13,836 nucleotides of DNA from Streptosporangiaceae bacterium (GTDB taxonomy: Bacteria; Actinomycetota; Actinomycetes; Streptosporangiales; Streptosporangiaceae), in NCBI GenBank assembly GCA_030040415.1, contig JASHTT010000264.1, positions 1-13,836 of the forward strand, written 5' to 3'. Position numbers and translations under genes: made by a program. Shown here one piece after another: positions 1-7,277 of this stretch. A model generated the notes under the pieces. The model did not search any database and had not been told where the DNA came from. It saw only the letters and a list, made by a program, of their open reading frames with translations. How positions within the stretch are numbered: the first letter of the stretch is position 1; the number at the start of each line of letters is the position of its first letter.

Positions 1-1
1 C

Positions 2-523
2 CCGCTTGCGGCATTCGGCGACGACATCGCGGAACTGCTCGACCGGCTGGACTTGGCGTCTGCCGCCGTGGTCGGGCATTCGCTGGGCGGCTACGCTGCC
101 GCAGCCATCGCCCAGCGGCAGCCTGCGCGGGTCACCCGCCTGGTTCTGGAGGAGCCAGGGATTCCGCCTCGCGTTCCCGGGCAGCGGCATGGCCTGTCCG
201 GCCCGCGGTTCGCGCTCTCGGCACTGGCGGGTCTCGTCGTCCGACGCGGCTTCGACCGCAAGGCGGTCACCTCGGCGGTCAGCCAGCTGCGGGCGCCCGA
301 TCCAGCCTGGTGGGAAGGACTCGCGTCGATCACCGCGCCGACCCTGCTGATTTCCGGTGGTCCAGCCAGTCACATACCGGCCCAGCTGCTGGCCGAGGTC
401 GCCGGGCGCATCCCGCAAAGCCAGCTCGTCACCATCCCCGCAGGGCACCGGGTACACAGCCGCAGCCCGGACGCCTACCTCGCCGCCGTGGTCCCCTTTC
501 TCGTGGACGAAGGCGCCAGCTGA
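2..523 (+). CDS. Alpha/beta hydrolase, 3' part (5' end off window)
   Basis: The reading frame is open from the left edge to a TGA at 521-523, giving 173 visible residues, so the gene starts upstream of the window. The nucleophile elbow GHSLGG lies at about visible residues 26-31, followed by the usual small-residue helix and a strand ending in LVLEEPG. Near the C-terminus, ITAPTLLISGGPASH is the strand that normally carries or precedes the catalytic acid, and PAGHRVHSRSP supplies the probable catalytic histidine. These features fit a cytoplasmic serine hydrolase of the alpha/beta fold; the substrate cannot be told. The TTG at 53 is an internal codon, because homologous-looking sequence (DDIAELLDRL) continues upstream in frame. 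It is not visibly part of the operator-linked block downstream. Its own promoter is outside the window. Confidence 0.85.
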   Translation, partial: PLAAFGDDIAELLDRLDLASAAVVGHSLGGYAAAAIAQRQPARVTRLVLEEPGIPPRVPGQRHGLSGPRFALSALAGLVVRRGFDRKAVTSAVSQLRAPDPAWWEGLASITAPTLLISGGPASHIPAQLLAEVAGRIPQSQLVTIPAGHRVHSRSPDAYLAAVVPFLVDEGAS

Positions 524-675
524 CATGCTCTGCGGCGCTGGCTGTCTCGCGTTACTCCCCGACCGGGAGGGCGATATCGCAGGAGTCGGCTACGGCACGA
601 CCTTGTCGCTGACCATCCCGAGCGGCTCGCGAGCTGACCGGGATTCTGTTCGCCGGTGGCATTGCCGGACCCCTG

Positions 676-702
676 TTGCCGTGCGCCCTGCCGACTTAAT
701 CT
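676..702 (+). promoter_or_regulatory. Candidate promoter of the collagen-like gene
   Basis: A TAATCT hexamer at 697-702 fits the actinobacterial -10 pattern TANNNT. A TTGCCG at 676-681 could be the -35, but the 15-nt spacer is short. Transcription would start near 709, about 24 nt before the ATG at 733. The rest of the gap 524-675 shows no gene and no clear terminator. Confidence 0.4.
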
Positions 703-732
703 GATCCGCAACTCGAGTACAGAGGAGCGGAA

Positions 733-1434
733 ATGAGAATCGAATGGGGATCGGCATCCGGTAATGGCGAGAAGTCGGCGCCGGGCGGGCGCCGGCCGTC
801 GCGGCGCGGGCTGATGGCTGGTGGCTGCCTGGCGGCATTGGCCGTCTTGCTGGCGTGGGCAGTCCCGGCGCTGGCCGGCAGCAGCACCGTGACCTACTAC
901 GCGTGCGTCACCAGCAAGACCGGGTCGATCAAGGTCGTATCGAATACGGCCAAATGCGCGACTGGCGAGCACAAGATCTCATGGAACAACGTCGGGCCCG
1001 CAGGCCCGAAAGGCCCGCGCGGTGCTCAGGGCCCGGCCGGCGTGGTGGCGGGTTATCAGAGTTCGGTGGATAACGACACCACCCTCAGCTCGACCGAATT
1101 CACCGCCATCAGCTCGCTTACGCTGCCGGCAGGGCACTTCCTCGTCAACGCCTCGATCTCGATTTCTCCCGACGCGCCCGACGTTATTACGTGTGAAGTC
1201 TTCGACAGCAAGGGCACCGTCATGGACGGGCAATCCGTTTCGGCGCCCGTCAGCAGCGACGCTTTCGTGGGCCTCACCGGCCTCACTGCCAACGGCGGCA
1301 ATGAGACGGTGGCATGCGAGGACACCGCCTCTGCCGACGTCGGCTACGCCGTCTCCGTGACGGCAATCCGGGTCAATTCGGTCGCCTTTCCCGGCGTCAT
1401 GAAACAGTTGCCGCACCGAGTCGGGTCTCGCTGA
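733..1434 (+). CDS. Secreted protein with short collagen-like Gly-X-Y stretch
   Basis: This 233-residue protein starts at ATG 733, with GAGGAG at 722-727 as ribosome binding site. The N-terminus has a basic region, the sequence SRRGLM (residues 23-28, which fits a twin-arginine motif), a hydrophobic core and a likely signal-peptidase site near AVPALA-G (residue 48/49). After that comes the short module YYACVTSKTGSIKVVS...KC (residues 55-75), common before collagen-like stretches in actinobacterial exported proteins. Residues 88-103 form five Gly-X-Y triplets (GPA GPK GPR GAQ GPA). The remaining 130 residues are Ser/Thr/Val-rich and probably a beta-sandwich. It contains paired cysteines in ITCEVFD and VACEDT that could form a disulfide outside the cell. 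The role is unknown; a surface or matrix protein is plausible. It ends just before a strong terminator. Confidence 0.8.
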   Translation: MRIEWGSASGNGEKSAPGGRRPSRRGLMAGGCLAALAVLLAWAVPALAGSSTVTYYACVTSKTGSIKVVSNTAKCATGEHKISWNNVGPAGPKGPRGAQGPAGVVAGYQSSVDNDTTLSSTEFTAISSLTLPAGHFLVNASISISPDAPDVITCEVFDSKGTVMDGQSVSAPVSSDAFVGLTGLTANGGNETVACEDTASADVGYAVSVTAIRVNSVAFPGVMKQLPHRVGSR

Positions 1435-1460
1435 GACAGACCTTGAGCAGTACGCCATCC

Positions 1461-1501
1461 GCCCCCGTTCCCTTTCCTGCCGTAGTGAAGGGAACGGGGG
1501 C
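1461..1501 (+). terminator. Strong hairpin terminator, 14-bp perfect stem
   Basis: The arms GCCCCCGTTCCCTT (1461-1474) and AAGGGAACGGGGGC (1488-1501) are exact reverse complements around a 13-nt loop. The hairpin lies 27 nt after the stop of the collagen-like gene. It has no long T tract, as is usual for GC-rich actinomycetes. It sits between convergent genes and could act in both directions. Confidence 0.85.
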
Positions 1502-1530
1502 GCAGGCGCGAACGGATCCGTCCGCCTGCG
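1501..1530 (-). terminator. Second hairpin, probable terminator for the minus-strand hydrolase
   Basis: CGCAGGCG (1501-1508) pairs exactly with CGCCTGCG (1523-1530). Inside the loop, ACGGATCCGT (1512-1521) is itself a perfect palindrome. It lies 23 nt beyond the stop of the minus-strand hydrolase and abuts the 1461-1501 hairpin, so the convergent pair is separated by two tandem stem-loops. Confidence 0.6.
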
Positions 1531-1553
1531 TCCGCATCGCTGCGGCACAGGTC

Positions 1554-2438
1554 CTAGCTCGTCGCCGAGGCCGCCTCGAGGATCACGCTGGCGACCGCAC
1601 CGGGGTCGGAGATCAGTGACAGGTGACCGGCGTCCACGTCGGTGATCCGGGCGCCGGCTCGGTGCGCCATGAAGGTCAGCAGCGCGGGCGGGATGACCTT
1701 GTCGGCGGTACCGATCACGGCCCACGACGGGATCGTCTTCCAGGCCGGCGTGCCAGACACTTCCGTCGCGGCGGCAGCGGCCAGCGGCCGCTGAGTCGCG
1801 GCCAGCACGGCCGCCTCGGCGGCGGACAGGCCACTGGCGAAGCAGCCGGCGAACTTGTCCGGCTGCAGGTACAGATCGACGTCGCCCTTCGGCGCGCCGG
1901 GGAACGGAACAGGGTCGAAGACGTCCGCTGGGTTCCCGCCGATGCACGAGGTCGCGCCCTGCGGACGGGCCAGCAGCGAGCTGATCGACTCACCCTTGGC
2001 CGGGATAAAGGCGTCGACGTACACCAGTGCTTTGACCTCGGGATCGCCGACGGCCGCGTCGGTGATAACCGCACCGCCGTAGGAGTGGCCGACCAGCACG
2101 ATCGGCTTCCCGGCCAGCGCAGCGTTCTCGGTGAGGAAATCGTGCAGGTAGGCGGAGTCCGAGGTCAGGCCACGCAGCGGATTCGGCGGCGCGTAAACGG
2201 TAAAGCCGTCCCGGGTCAGGATGCGGATCACGCCGTCCCAGCTGGACGCGTCGGCCCAGGCGCCATGTTCCAGGACGATGACCGGCTTCGCCTTCCCGGC
2301 CCAGCTGAACCCGCGCGCGTCCGCTGCCCGAGCCGGCCCGACAGTGACGGCGGCCGCCAGCAGGCCGGCCAGGGCCAGCATGACGGCGACGATCGCGAGG
2401 CGGAGCCGGCCTCCGCGTGCTGTGGTGGTGGCGTTCAT
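1554..2438 (-). CDS. Exported alpha/beta hydrolase (esterase-like)
   Basis: The product is 294 residues. The start is ATG 2436-2438, preceded on the minus strand by GAAAGGA (2447-2453) at 8-nt spacing; the frame stays open to 2591 but the extra part lacks protein character and covers the promoter. Residues 1-38 look like a signal peptide: basic start, long hydrophobic core, ARA-A site. The mature part begins with KPVIVLEHGAWADASSWDGV (oxyanion HG), then GHSYGG with nucleophile Ser119, VIGTADKVIPP with probable acid Asp246, and DAGHLSL with His272. This is the family of small esterase/methyl-esterase-like hydrolases acting on hydrophobic esters or lactones; the substrate is unknown. Its gap also drives the divergent dehydrogenase gene. 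Expression is likely controlled by the conserved operator at 2509-2526 on the minus strand. Confidence 0.88.
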   Translation of the reverse strand: MNATTTARGGRLRLAIVAVMLALAGLLAAAVTVGPARAADARGFSWAGKAKPVIVLEHGAWADASSWDGVIRILTRDGFTVYAPPNPLRGLTSDSAYLHDFLTENAALAGKPIVLVGHSYGGAVITDAAVGDPEVKALVYVDAFIPAKGESISSLLARPQGATSCIGGNPADVFDPVPFPGAPKGDVDLYLQPDKFAGCFASGLSAAEAAVLAATQRPLAAAAATEVSGTPAWKTIPSWAVIGTADKVIPPALLTFMAHRAGARITDVDAGHLSLISDPGAVASVILEAASATS

Positions 2439-2481
2439 CTCGTGCGTCCTTTCAGAGTCGTGGTGCAGCAAGACGCTCTGC

Positions 2482-2526
2482 AGCATCGCCATTCGGCGTG
2501 CACCGTCGCTTGCGTCATGCGACTGC
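2482..2526 (-). promoter_or_regulatory. Operator O2 and -10 of the exported hydrolase
   Basis: Read on the minus strand, GCAGTCG-CA-TGACGCA occupies 2526 to 2511 and is followed by AG. The -10-like hexamer GATGCT (2487 to 2482) begins exactly 24 positions after the last palindrome base. The inferred start near 2475 gives a leader of about 37 nt to the ATG. It matches the other four operators at all 12 invariant positions (CAGTC, TGAC, AAG). Confidence 0.65.
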
Positions 2527-2583
2527 ATCTGCGGTCGTCGGGCCCGCATTGCGAGGCCGCCCTGCCGGTGGTCTGCGCCCGGC

Positions 2584-2628
2584 TCAGTCACCTGACTGAA
2601 GCGGGCGGAAGCGGCCCGCTCCTAGCGT
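2584..2628 (+). promoter_or_regulatory. Operator O1 and -10 of the dehydrogenase
   Basis: TCAGTCA-CC-TGACTGA (2584-2599) is a perfect 7-2-7 palindrome followed by AG, and is the best-formed copy. The hexamer TAGCGT at 2623-2628 begins 24 positions after the last palindrome base. The inferred start near 2635 leaves a leader of about 32 nt. No -35 is visible, which suggests activator dependence. O1 and O2 face apart within the 228-bp gap 2439-2666. Confidence 0.75.
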
Positions 2629-2666
2629 CGGAGAGACACGGGCTCGCATTGCACGGGAGGAATGCC

Positions 2667-3446
2667 ATGGACATCGACCTGGCTGGGCGAACCGCCGTGG
2701 TCACCGGGGGCAGCAAGGGGATCGGGCTGGCGGTGGTGCGCAATCTGGCCGGCAGCGGCGCGCGGGTGATCGCCGGCGCCAACAACCCGTCCCCGGAGAT
2801 CGAGGCGCTCGCCCGCGACGGGCAGGTGACCTTCGTCGAGACCGACTTGGCCGACCCCGACGGCCCGGCGCGGCTTGTTGCCGCCGCTGGAGACCGCGTT
2901 CATATCCTCGTCAACAACGTCGGCAGCGCACGGGCGAGGCCTGGCGGCTTCCTGTCGATCACCGACGACGACTGGGCCGCGAGCTTGACCCTGAACCTGA
3001 TGGCCGCGGTCCGCGCTACCCGGGCCGCGCTGCCTGGGATGCTGGCCGCGGGCGCTGGCGTGGTCGTCATGACCTGCTCGGTCAACGCCCGCCTGCCCGA
3101 CCCGGCGGTGCTCGACTACAGCGCCGCGAAGGCAGGCCTGGCCGGCTTCGCCAAGGCGCTGTCCAAGGAAGTCGGGCCGCGCGGCATCCGCGTCAACACT
3201 GTCAGCCCTGGCCCGGTCGCCACGGATCTGTGGCTCGGAAGCGACGGCGTCGCCGCGACCGTCAGCCACGCTACCGGCGCGAAGGCCAGCGACGTCCAGA
3301 GCCAGGCAGCGGCGCAGTCCGTCACCGGCCGGTTCAGCCAGCCGGCCGAGGTTGCTGACCTGATTCTCTACCTGGTCAGTGACCAAGCAGCCAACATCAC
3401 CGGATCCGACTTCACCATCGATGGCGGCCTTATCCCGACTTGGTAA
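2667..3446 (+). CDS. Short-chain dehydrogenase/reductase (classical SDR)
   Basis: The product is 259 residues. The start is ATG 2667, with GGGAGG at 2655-2660 as ribosome binding site; the much longer upstream extension of this frame is antisense to the exported hydrolase and is rejected. The Rossmann cofactor motif TGGSKGIG is at residues 13-20, NNVG at 83-86, catalytic Ser138 (MTCSVN), and Tyr151/Lys155 in YSAAK; PG 181-182 follows the sixth strand. Length and motifs are those of a classical NAD(P)-dependent SDR that oxidises an alcohol or reduces a keto group, in the cytoplasm. ANN rather than a basic residue follows the second strand (VIAGANN), so cofactor preference is uncertain. It is the first gene after operator O1, and the LAL regulator starts 84 nt downstream, so the two may be co-transcribed. 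Confidence 0.92.
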   Translation: MDIDLAGRTAVVTGGSKGIGLAVVRNLAGSGARVIAGANNPSPEIEALARDGQVTFVETDLADPDGPARLVAAAGDRVHILVNNVGSARARPGGFLSITDDDWAASLTLNLMAAVRATRAALPGMLAAGAGVVVMTCSVNARLPDPAVLDYSAAKAGLAGFAKALSKEVGPRGIRVNTVSPGPVATDLWLGSDGVAATVSHATGAKASDVQSQAAAQSVTGRFSQPAEVADLILYLVSDQAANITGSDFTIDGGLIPTW

Positions 3447-3530
3447 TTGTCGCTGCGCGAAGCCGCCTATGCGGCACCGGCCGGAACCTGGCGGGCGCGG
3501 ATCATCGGCCCCTGGTGATTCACTGAACTG

Positions 3531-6272
3531 GTGAGTCGCGACCTAGTCGGCAGGGAGACAGAACTCGCGATCCTGACGGAAACGGTCGACCGGATCGGCG
3601 ACACGGGCGGATCGGTGCTGGTTCTCGGCGAGCCCGGGGCCGGCAAGTCAGCGCTTCTGGCGGCAACAGCAGAGCACGGCCGCATGGCTGGGCTGCTAGT
3701 CCTCACGGCCACGGGCGTTGAATCTGAGGCGCAGATGCCGTACGCCGGCCTGCACCAGCTCCTGCTGCCGGTGCTTGGCTCCGTGACTGAGCTTCCGCGC
3801 GTTCAGCGTCTCGCGATCGGGGCAGTGCTGGGTTCGGAATCGGCGGCACCGCCGGAACGATTCATGATCGCATTGGCCGCGCTTAACCTGATCGCTGGCG
3901 CAGCCGCCAGCCAGCCGGTCCTCCTCGTCGTGGATGACGTGCAGTGGCTCGACCGGCCGACGCAAGATGTGCTCGCGTTCGTCGCCCGCAGGATCAGTGC
4001 TGATCCGATCGTCATCGCGGCAGCTGCCCGGACCGGCCTCGACGCACCGCTAACCCGCGTCGGCCTGACCGAACTGCACGTCGGCGAGCTTGACGAGGAC
4101 AGCGCCCGGCGTCTGCTGGCGGCTTGTGCGGGCGACCTGGACGGTGCTTATCAGGAGCGCATCCTGACCGAGGCGCGGGGCAACCCGCTTGCCTTGATCG
4201 AGCTGCCCGCGGCGCTCCGGACGGCGGTCGCGGACGGACTGGACCTGCCGTGGTCTGCCCTGCCGCTGACCGCGCGGCTGGAGCGCGCCTTCGCGGCCCG
4301 TCTGCCCGACCTTCCGCAGCCAGCCAGGGATGCCCTGCTCATCGCCGCCGTCGACGCTGCCGACGACTTGCGGGAGATCCTTGCTGGCACATCCCTTCTT
4401 CGCGGCAGCCAGCTCAGTGCCGCGGCCCTCGAGCCTGCTGCCGCGATCGGCCTCGTTCGTTTCGACGAACGGCACGTGCGGTTCCGCCACCCGCTCGTGC
4501 GTTCCGCGGTCATTGCCGCGGAGACGCCCGCTCGTCGTCAGGCCGCAAACCTCGCGCTGGCCGAGGTAATGGCCGACGATCCATACCGTCGGATCCGGCA
4601 CCGGGCACAGGCGATTACCGGGCCCGACGATGACGTGGCAGACGAGCTGGAAGCCAGCCACGTGACGTCTCTGCAGCGCGGCTCGGTGACCGAAGCCATC
4701 TGGGCCCTGGAGCGAGCTGCGGAGATGACCGCCGACCTGCCGGTCCGTGGCAGGAGACTGCTCCTCGCCGCCGAGCACGCGTTCGGCTTGGGCCGGGCAG
4801 ATCTTGTCGACAGGCTTCTCGGCCGGGCTGCCCTCGTCCCGCTGTCCGTGCTCGACCTGGCCCGGATGGAGTGGCTGCGCGAGATCTTCCACGACGGCGT
4901 GCCCGGCGACCCCGCCAGGGTGCTCGAGCTGTGCGATGCGGCCAGCCGGGCCACGAATGAGGGCGACACTGACCTTGCCCTGAATCTCCTCCTTGGCGCT
5001 GCTCTGCGCTGCTGGTGGTCCGACACTGGGCCGCACGCACGCACGAGCGTGGTGAGGACCGCGGAGAAGACCGCCGGGGGCCCGGACGACCCCCGATACC
5101 TGGCCGTTCTCGCCGTGGCCGATCCGCTGCGGCAGGGCAGCCGCGTCATACAGGGGCTGAACGCCGTGGTGCTGGAAGGTGTTGCCGACGCGGCACAGCT
5201 GTGGCTGCTCGGCATGGCAGCCCACGCAGTTGGCGAACCGGAGCGTGCGGCCGACTCCCTTGCCCGAGCCGAGTCGAAGCTGCGCGAAGACGGCCGGCTT
5301 GGCTTGCTCTCCCAGGTCCTCACCTTGCAGGTGCTTGACCTGGTCGAACTGGGTGACTGGGCCAGAGCCGACGCTGCCCTGCAGGAGGGCCGTCACCTGG
5401 CGCTTGAGACCGGCCAGTCAATCTGGGGCATTGGAACTCAGACACTGGCAGCCATCATGGCGGCACTGCATGGTGACAACGACAGCGCTCAGTCGCTGGC
5501 CGCCGCGGCAGAGCACTCAGCGAACGGCCGCCGGCTCAATGACCTGCTCTGTTGCGTTCAGCTCGCCAGGGGCATCGGGCTGACCGCGGCCGGCGAATAC
5601 GGCGCCGGCTACGCAGAGCTGCGGCGCATGTTCGACCCGGACGACGCCGCCTTCCACGCAACCGAGCGCTTCCACGGCGTGACGTTCCTGGCCGAAAGCG
5701 CGCTGCATGCCGGGAGGGCCGCCGACGGACGACAGGTCATCAGCGCGCTGGAGGACGATGCCAAGGCGACGACGTCGGCAACCCTGCACCGGCACATGTC
5801 CTACGCACGCGCGGTGCTCGCGCCGGACGAAGAGGCCGATGACCTCTACAGGCAGGCACTGCAGGGCGATCTCGTCCGGTGGCCATGGCTGCGCGCGAGG
5901 ATCGAGCTGGCCTACGGCAGCTGGCTCCGCCGCAGGCGGCAAGTGACTCAGTCGCGCACCTACCTGCGCTCTGCCCGCGCCACACTCGAGCTCATCGGCG
6001 CCGCCAGCTGGGCCGAGCGAGCACGTGCGGAGCTTCGTGCGGCCGGCGAGCACGCCGTCTCAGCAGCGCCCGCGGCACTCGACGTGCTGTCCACCCAGGA
6101 ACTGCAGATCGCAAGGCTCGCCGCACAGGGCCTTTCCAACAGGGAAATCGGAGAGCGGCTGTACCTCTCCCCGCGAACCGTCGGCTCCCATTTGTACAGG
6201 ATATTCCCTAAATTGGATATAACATCCCGGACCGAGCTCGTCGCACGCGTGGAAGACCTGCGACGGCCCTGA
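3531..6272 (+). CDS. LAL-family (MalT-like) LuxR transcriptional regulator 1
   Basis: This 913-residue protein has the length and order of large ATP-binding LuxR regulators. The N-terminal LVGRETEL is followed by a STAND-type P-loop ATPase with Walker A GEPGAGKS (33-40) and Walker B LLVVDD (131-136). A GNPLALIELP segment follows (about 217-226), then a long helical TPR-like middle. A LuxR/GerE helix-turn-helix ends the protein (850-913) with LSNREIGERLYLSPRTVGSHLYRIFPKL. In known LALs, inducer binding with ATP drives oligomerisation and activation. The GTG at 3531 is almost the earliest possible start, since an in-frame TGA lies at 3516-3518. No Shine-Dalgarno is visible, so it may be leaderless or translated weakly. 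It is flanked by operator-driven dehydrogenase and hydrolase genes. A low-GC patch with rare codons (6191-6224) lies in the DNA-binding region. Confidence 0.93.
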   Translation: MSRDLVGRETELAILTETVDRIGDTGGSVLVLGEPGAGKSALLAATAEHGRMAGLLVLTATGVESEAQMPYAGLHQLLLPVLGSVTELPRVQRLAIGAVLGSESAAPPERFMIALAALNLIAGAAASQPVLLVVDDVQWLDRPTQDVLAFVARRISADPIVIAAAARTGLDAPLTRVGLTELHVGELDEDSARRLLAACAGDLDGAYQERILTEARGNPLALIELPAALRTAVADGLDLPWSALPLTARLERAFAARLPDLPQPARDALLIAAVDAADDLREILAGTSLLRGSQLSAAALEPAAAIGLVRFDERHVRFRHPLVRSAVIAAETPARRQAANLALAEVMADDPYRRIRHRAQAITGPDDDVADELEASHVTSLQRGSVTEAIWALERAAEMTADLPVRGRRLLLAAEHAFGLGRADLVDRLLGRAALVPLSVLDLARMEWLREIFHDGVPGDPARVLELCDAASRATNEGDTDLALNLLLGAALRCWWSDTGPHARTSVVRTAEKTAGGPDDPRYLAVLAVADPLRQGSRVIQGLNAVVLEGVADAAQLWLLGMAAHAVGEPERAADSLARAESKLREDGRLGLLSQVLTLQVLDLVELGDWARADAALQEGRHLALETGQSIWGIGTQTLAAIMAALHGDNDSAQSLAAAAEHSANGRRLNDLLCCVQLARGIGLTAAGEYGAGYAELRRMFDPDDAAFHATERFHGVTFLAESALHAGRAADGRQVISALEDDAKATTSATLHRHMSYARAVLAPDEEADDLYRQALQGDLVRWPWLRARIELAYGSWLRRRRQVTQSRTYLRSARATLELIGAASWAERARAELRAAGEHAVSAAPAALDVLSTQELQIARLAAQGLSNREIGERLYLSPRTVGSHLYRIFPKLDITSRTELVARVEDLRRP

Positions 6273-6285
6273 CACCTACTGCCGG

Positions 6286-6330
6286 TCAGTCACATGACCG
6301 AAGTCACGGCGTCGCACCAGTGCCTACGGT
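6286..6330 (+). promoter_or_regulatory. Operator O3 and -10 of the epoxide-hydrolase-like gene
   Basis: TCAGTCA-CA-TGACCGA (6286-6301) is followed by AG, with one mismatch in palindrome symmetry. TACGGT at 6325-6330 again begins 24 positions after the last palindrome base. The inferred +1 coincides with the ATG at 6337, which puts the palindrome centre at about -43.5. An overlapping perfect repeat CGGTCA-N6-TGACCG (6283-6300) is also present. Confidence 0.72.
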
Positions 6331-6336
6331 AACGGC

Positions 6337-7227
6337 ATGACAGCTGGGATCACCCTCACTGACCACGCCGGAGTCCGGCTGAAGCACGGCAAGCCCAAGG
6401 TCAATGGCGTGGAGATCCATTACGCCATGGGCGGCGCCGGCGAGCCGGTGTTCCTGCTACACGGCGTGCCGAAGACCATGTCGTACTGGCGTCATCTCGT
6501 GCCGCTGCTCACGCCGCTCTATACCGTCGTCGCGGTCGACAACCGAGGCTTCGGCGGGTCGCAGCGTCCGTTGACCGGGTACGACACTGGCACGATGGCC
6601 GATGACGTGGCCGAACTCGCTACTCATCTGGGCTTCGACCGGTTCCGGGTAGCGGGGGAGGACTGGGGCGCGGCCATCGCCTACGCCATCGCCGCCTTTC
6701 ACCGTCCCCGGGTGCAGCAGCTTGTCTTCCAGGAGACGCTGCTGCCGGGACTGCCGGCCGGCGACCGCGACCCCTCGCTGGCTGCCGACGACGGCCGTAC
6801 CGCCTGGCACTTTGCCTTCTTCAGCCTGCCGAACCTGCCCGAGCTGCTGCTGACCGGCCGGGAACGGCAATTCTGGACATACTTCGCCAGGCGTCAGATG
6901 TGGGACCCCACCGCCCTCACCGAAGACGACATCGACGAGATGGTCCGTTCGGTCGAGCAGCCAGGCGGTACGAAGGCCATCCTCGAGATGTACCGTGCCC
7001 GGCAGATTGACGCCGAGCAAAACCGGCCCCATTACGCTGACCCGATCAGCTGTCCGGTCCTTGCCGTCGGCGCCGAGGCTTATCTGGGCGACGGGGTGTC
7101 GAGGCAGCTTGCGCTGGTGGCTTCCAACGTCCGCGGCGCGGTCATCGCTGAGTCCGGTCACAACATCGCGCTAGAGAACCCGGTCGCGCTGGCTCAGGCC
7201 TACCTCGACTTCTTCGCGAGCCACTGA
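6337..7227 (+). CDS. Epoxide hydrolase/dehalogenase-like alpha/beta hydrolase
   Basis: The product is 296 residues. The oxyanion motif HGVP is at 42-45 (FLLHGVPKTMSYW). The nucleophile elbow is GEDWGA (107-112), with Asp109 as nucleophile, and SGHNIALENP carries the general-base His275. An aspartate nucleophile in a G-x-D-W-G context is typical of epoxide hydrolases, haloalkane dehalogenases and fluoroacetate dehalogenase-like enzymes, and not of serine esterases. The usual His before the Asp is Glu here. The region 140-240 is the cap domain. Substrate unknown: an epoxide or halide is the best guess. No Shine-Dalgarno precedes the ATG, and a -10 (TACGGT) ends 7 nt upstream, so the mRNA is probably leaderless. 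It is converged on by the SnoaL-like gene, 50 nt away. No signal peptide. Confidence 0.88.
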   Translation: MTAGITLTDHAGVRLKHGKPKVNGVEIHYAMGGAGEPVFLLHGVPKTMSYWRHLVPLLTPLYTVVAVDNRGFGGSQRPLTGYDTGTMADDVAELATHLGFDRFRVAGEDWGAAIAYAIAAFHRPRVQQLVFQETLLPGLPAGDRDPSLAADDGRTAWHFAFFSLPNLPELLLTGRERQFWTYFARRQMWDPTALTEDDIDEMVRSVEQPGGTKAILEMYRARQIDAEQNRPHYADPISCPVLAVGAEAYLGDGVSRQLALVASNVRGAVIAESGHNIALENPVALAQAYLDFFASH

Positions 7228-7277
7228 ACCAGATGACTCCGGCTCCAGCAGCCCCGGCGTCCGTACCGCGCTCACCG

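Noticed and set aside
2439..2591. N-terminal extension of the minus-strand hydrolase up to 2591
   Set aside because: It would encode the operator O2 region. The ATG at 2436-2438 has a good Shine-Dalgarno and is followed at once by a signal peptide.
1623..2666. Long in-frame N-terminal extension of the dehydrogenase
   Set aside because: It is antisense to the exported hydrolase, has no domain-like sequence, and the SDR starts normally at 2667 with a good ribosome binding site.
3462..3475. GCCGC-CTAT-GCGGC hairpin after the dehydrogenase
   Set aside because: A 5-bp stem is too short to call a terminator in GC-rich DNA; read-through into LAL1 remains possible.
3513..3530. TGATTCACTGAA before LAL1 as a sixth operator
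   Set aside because: Only a few operator bases match, the invariant CAGTC and AAG are absent and there is no -10 at the fixed distance.
4050..5396. Long minus-strand open frame inside LAL1 (and similar ones in LAL2 and the methyltransferase)
   Set aside because: GC-rich codon bias gives long antisense frames; the compositions are Arg/Gly/Ala-rich without recognisable motifs, while the plus strand has clear domains.
5940..5953. GTGACTCAGTCGC inside LAL1, similar words to the operator
   Set aside because: The half-sites are in the wrong order and spacing, and it lies within coding sequence with no promoter.
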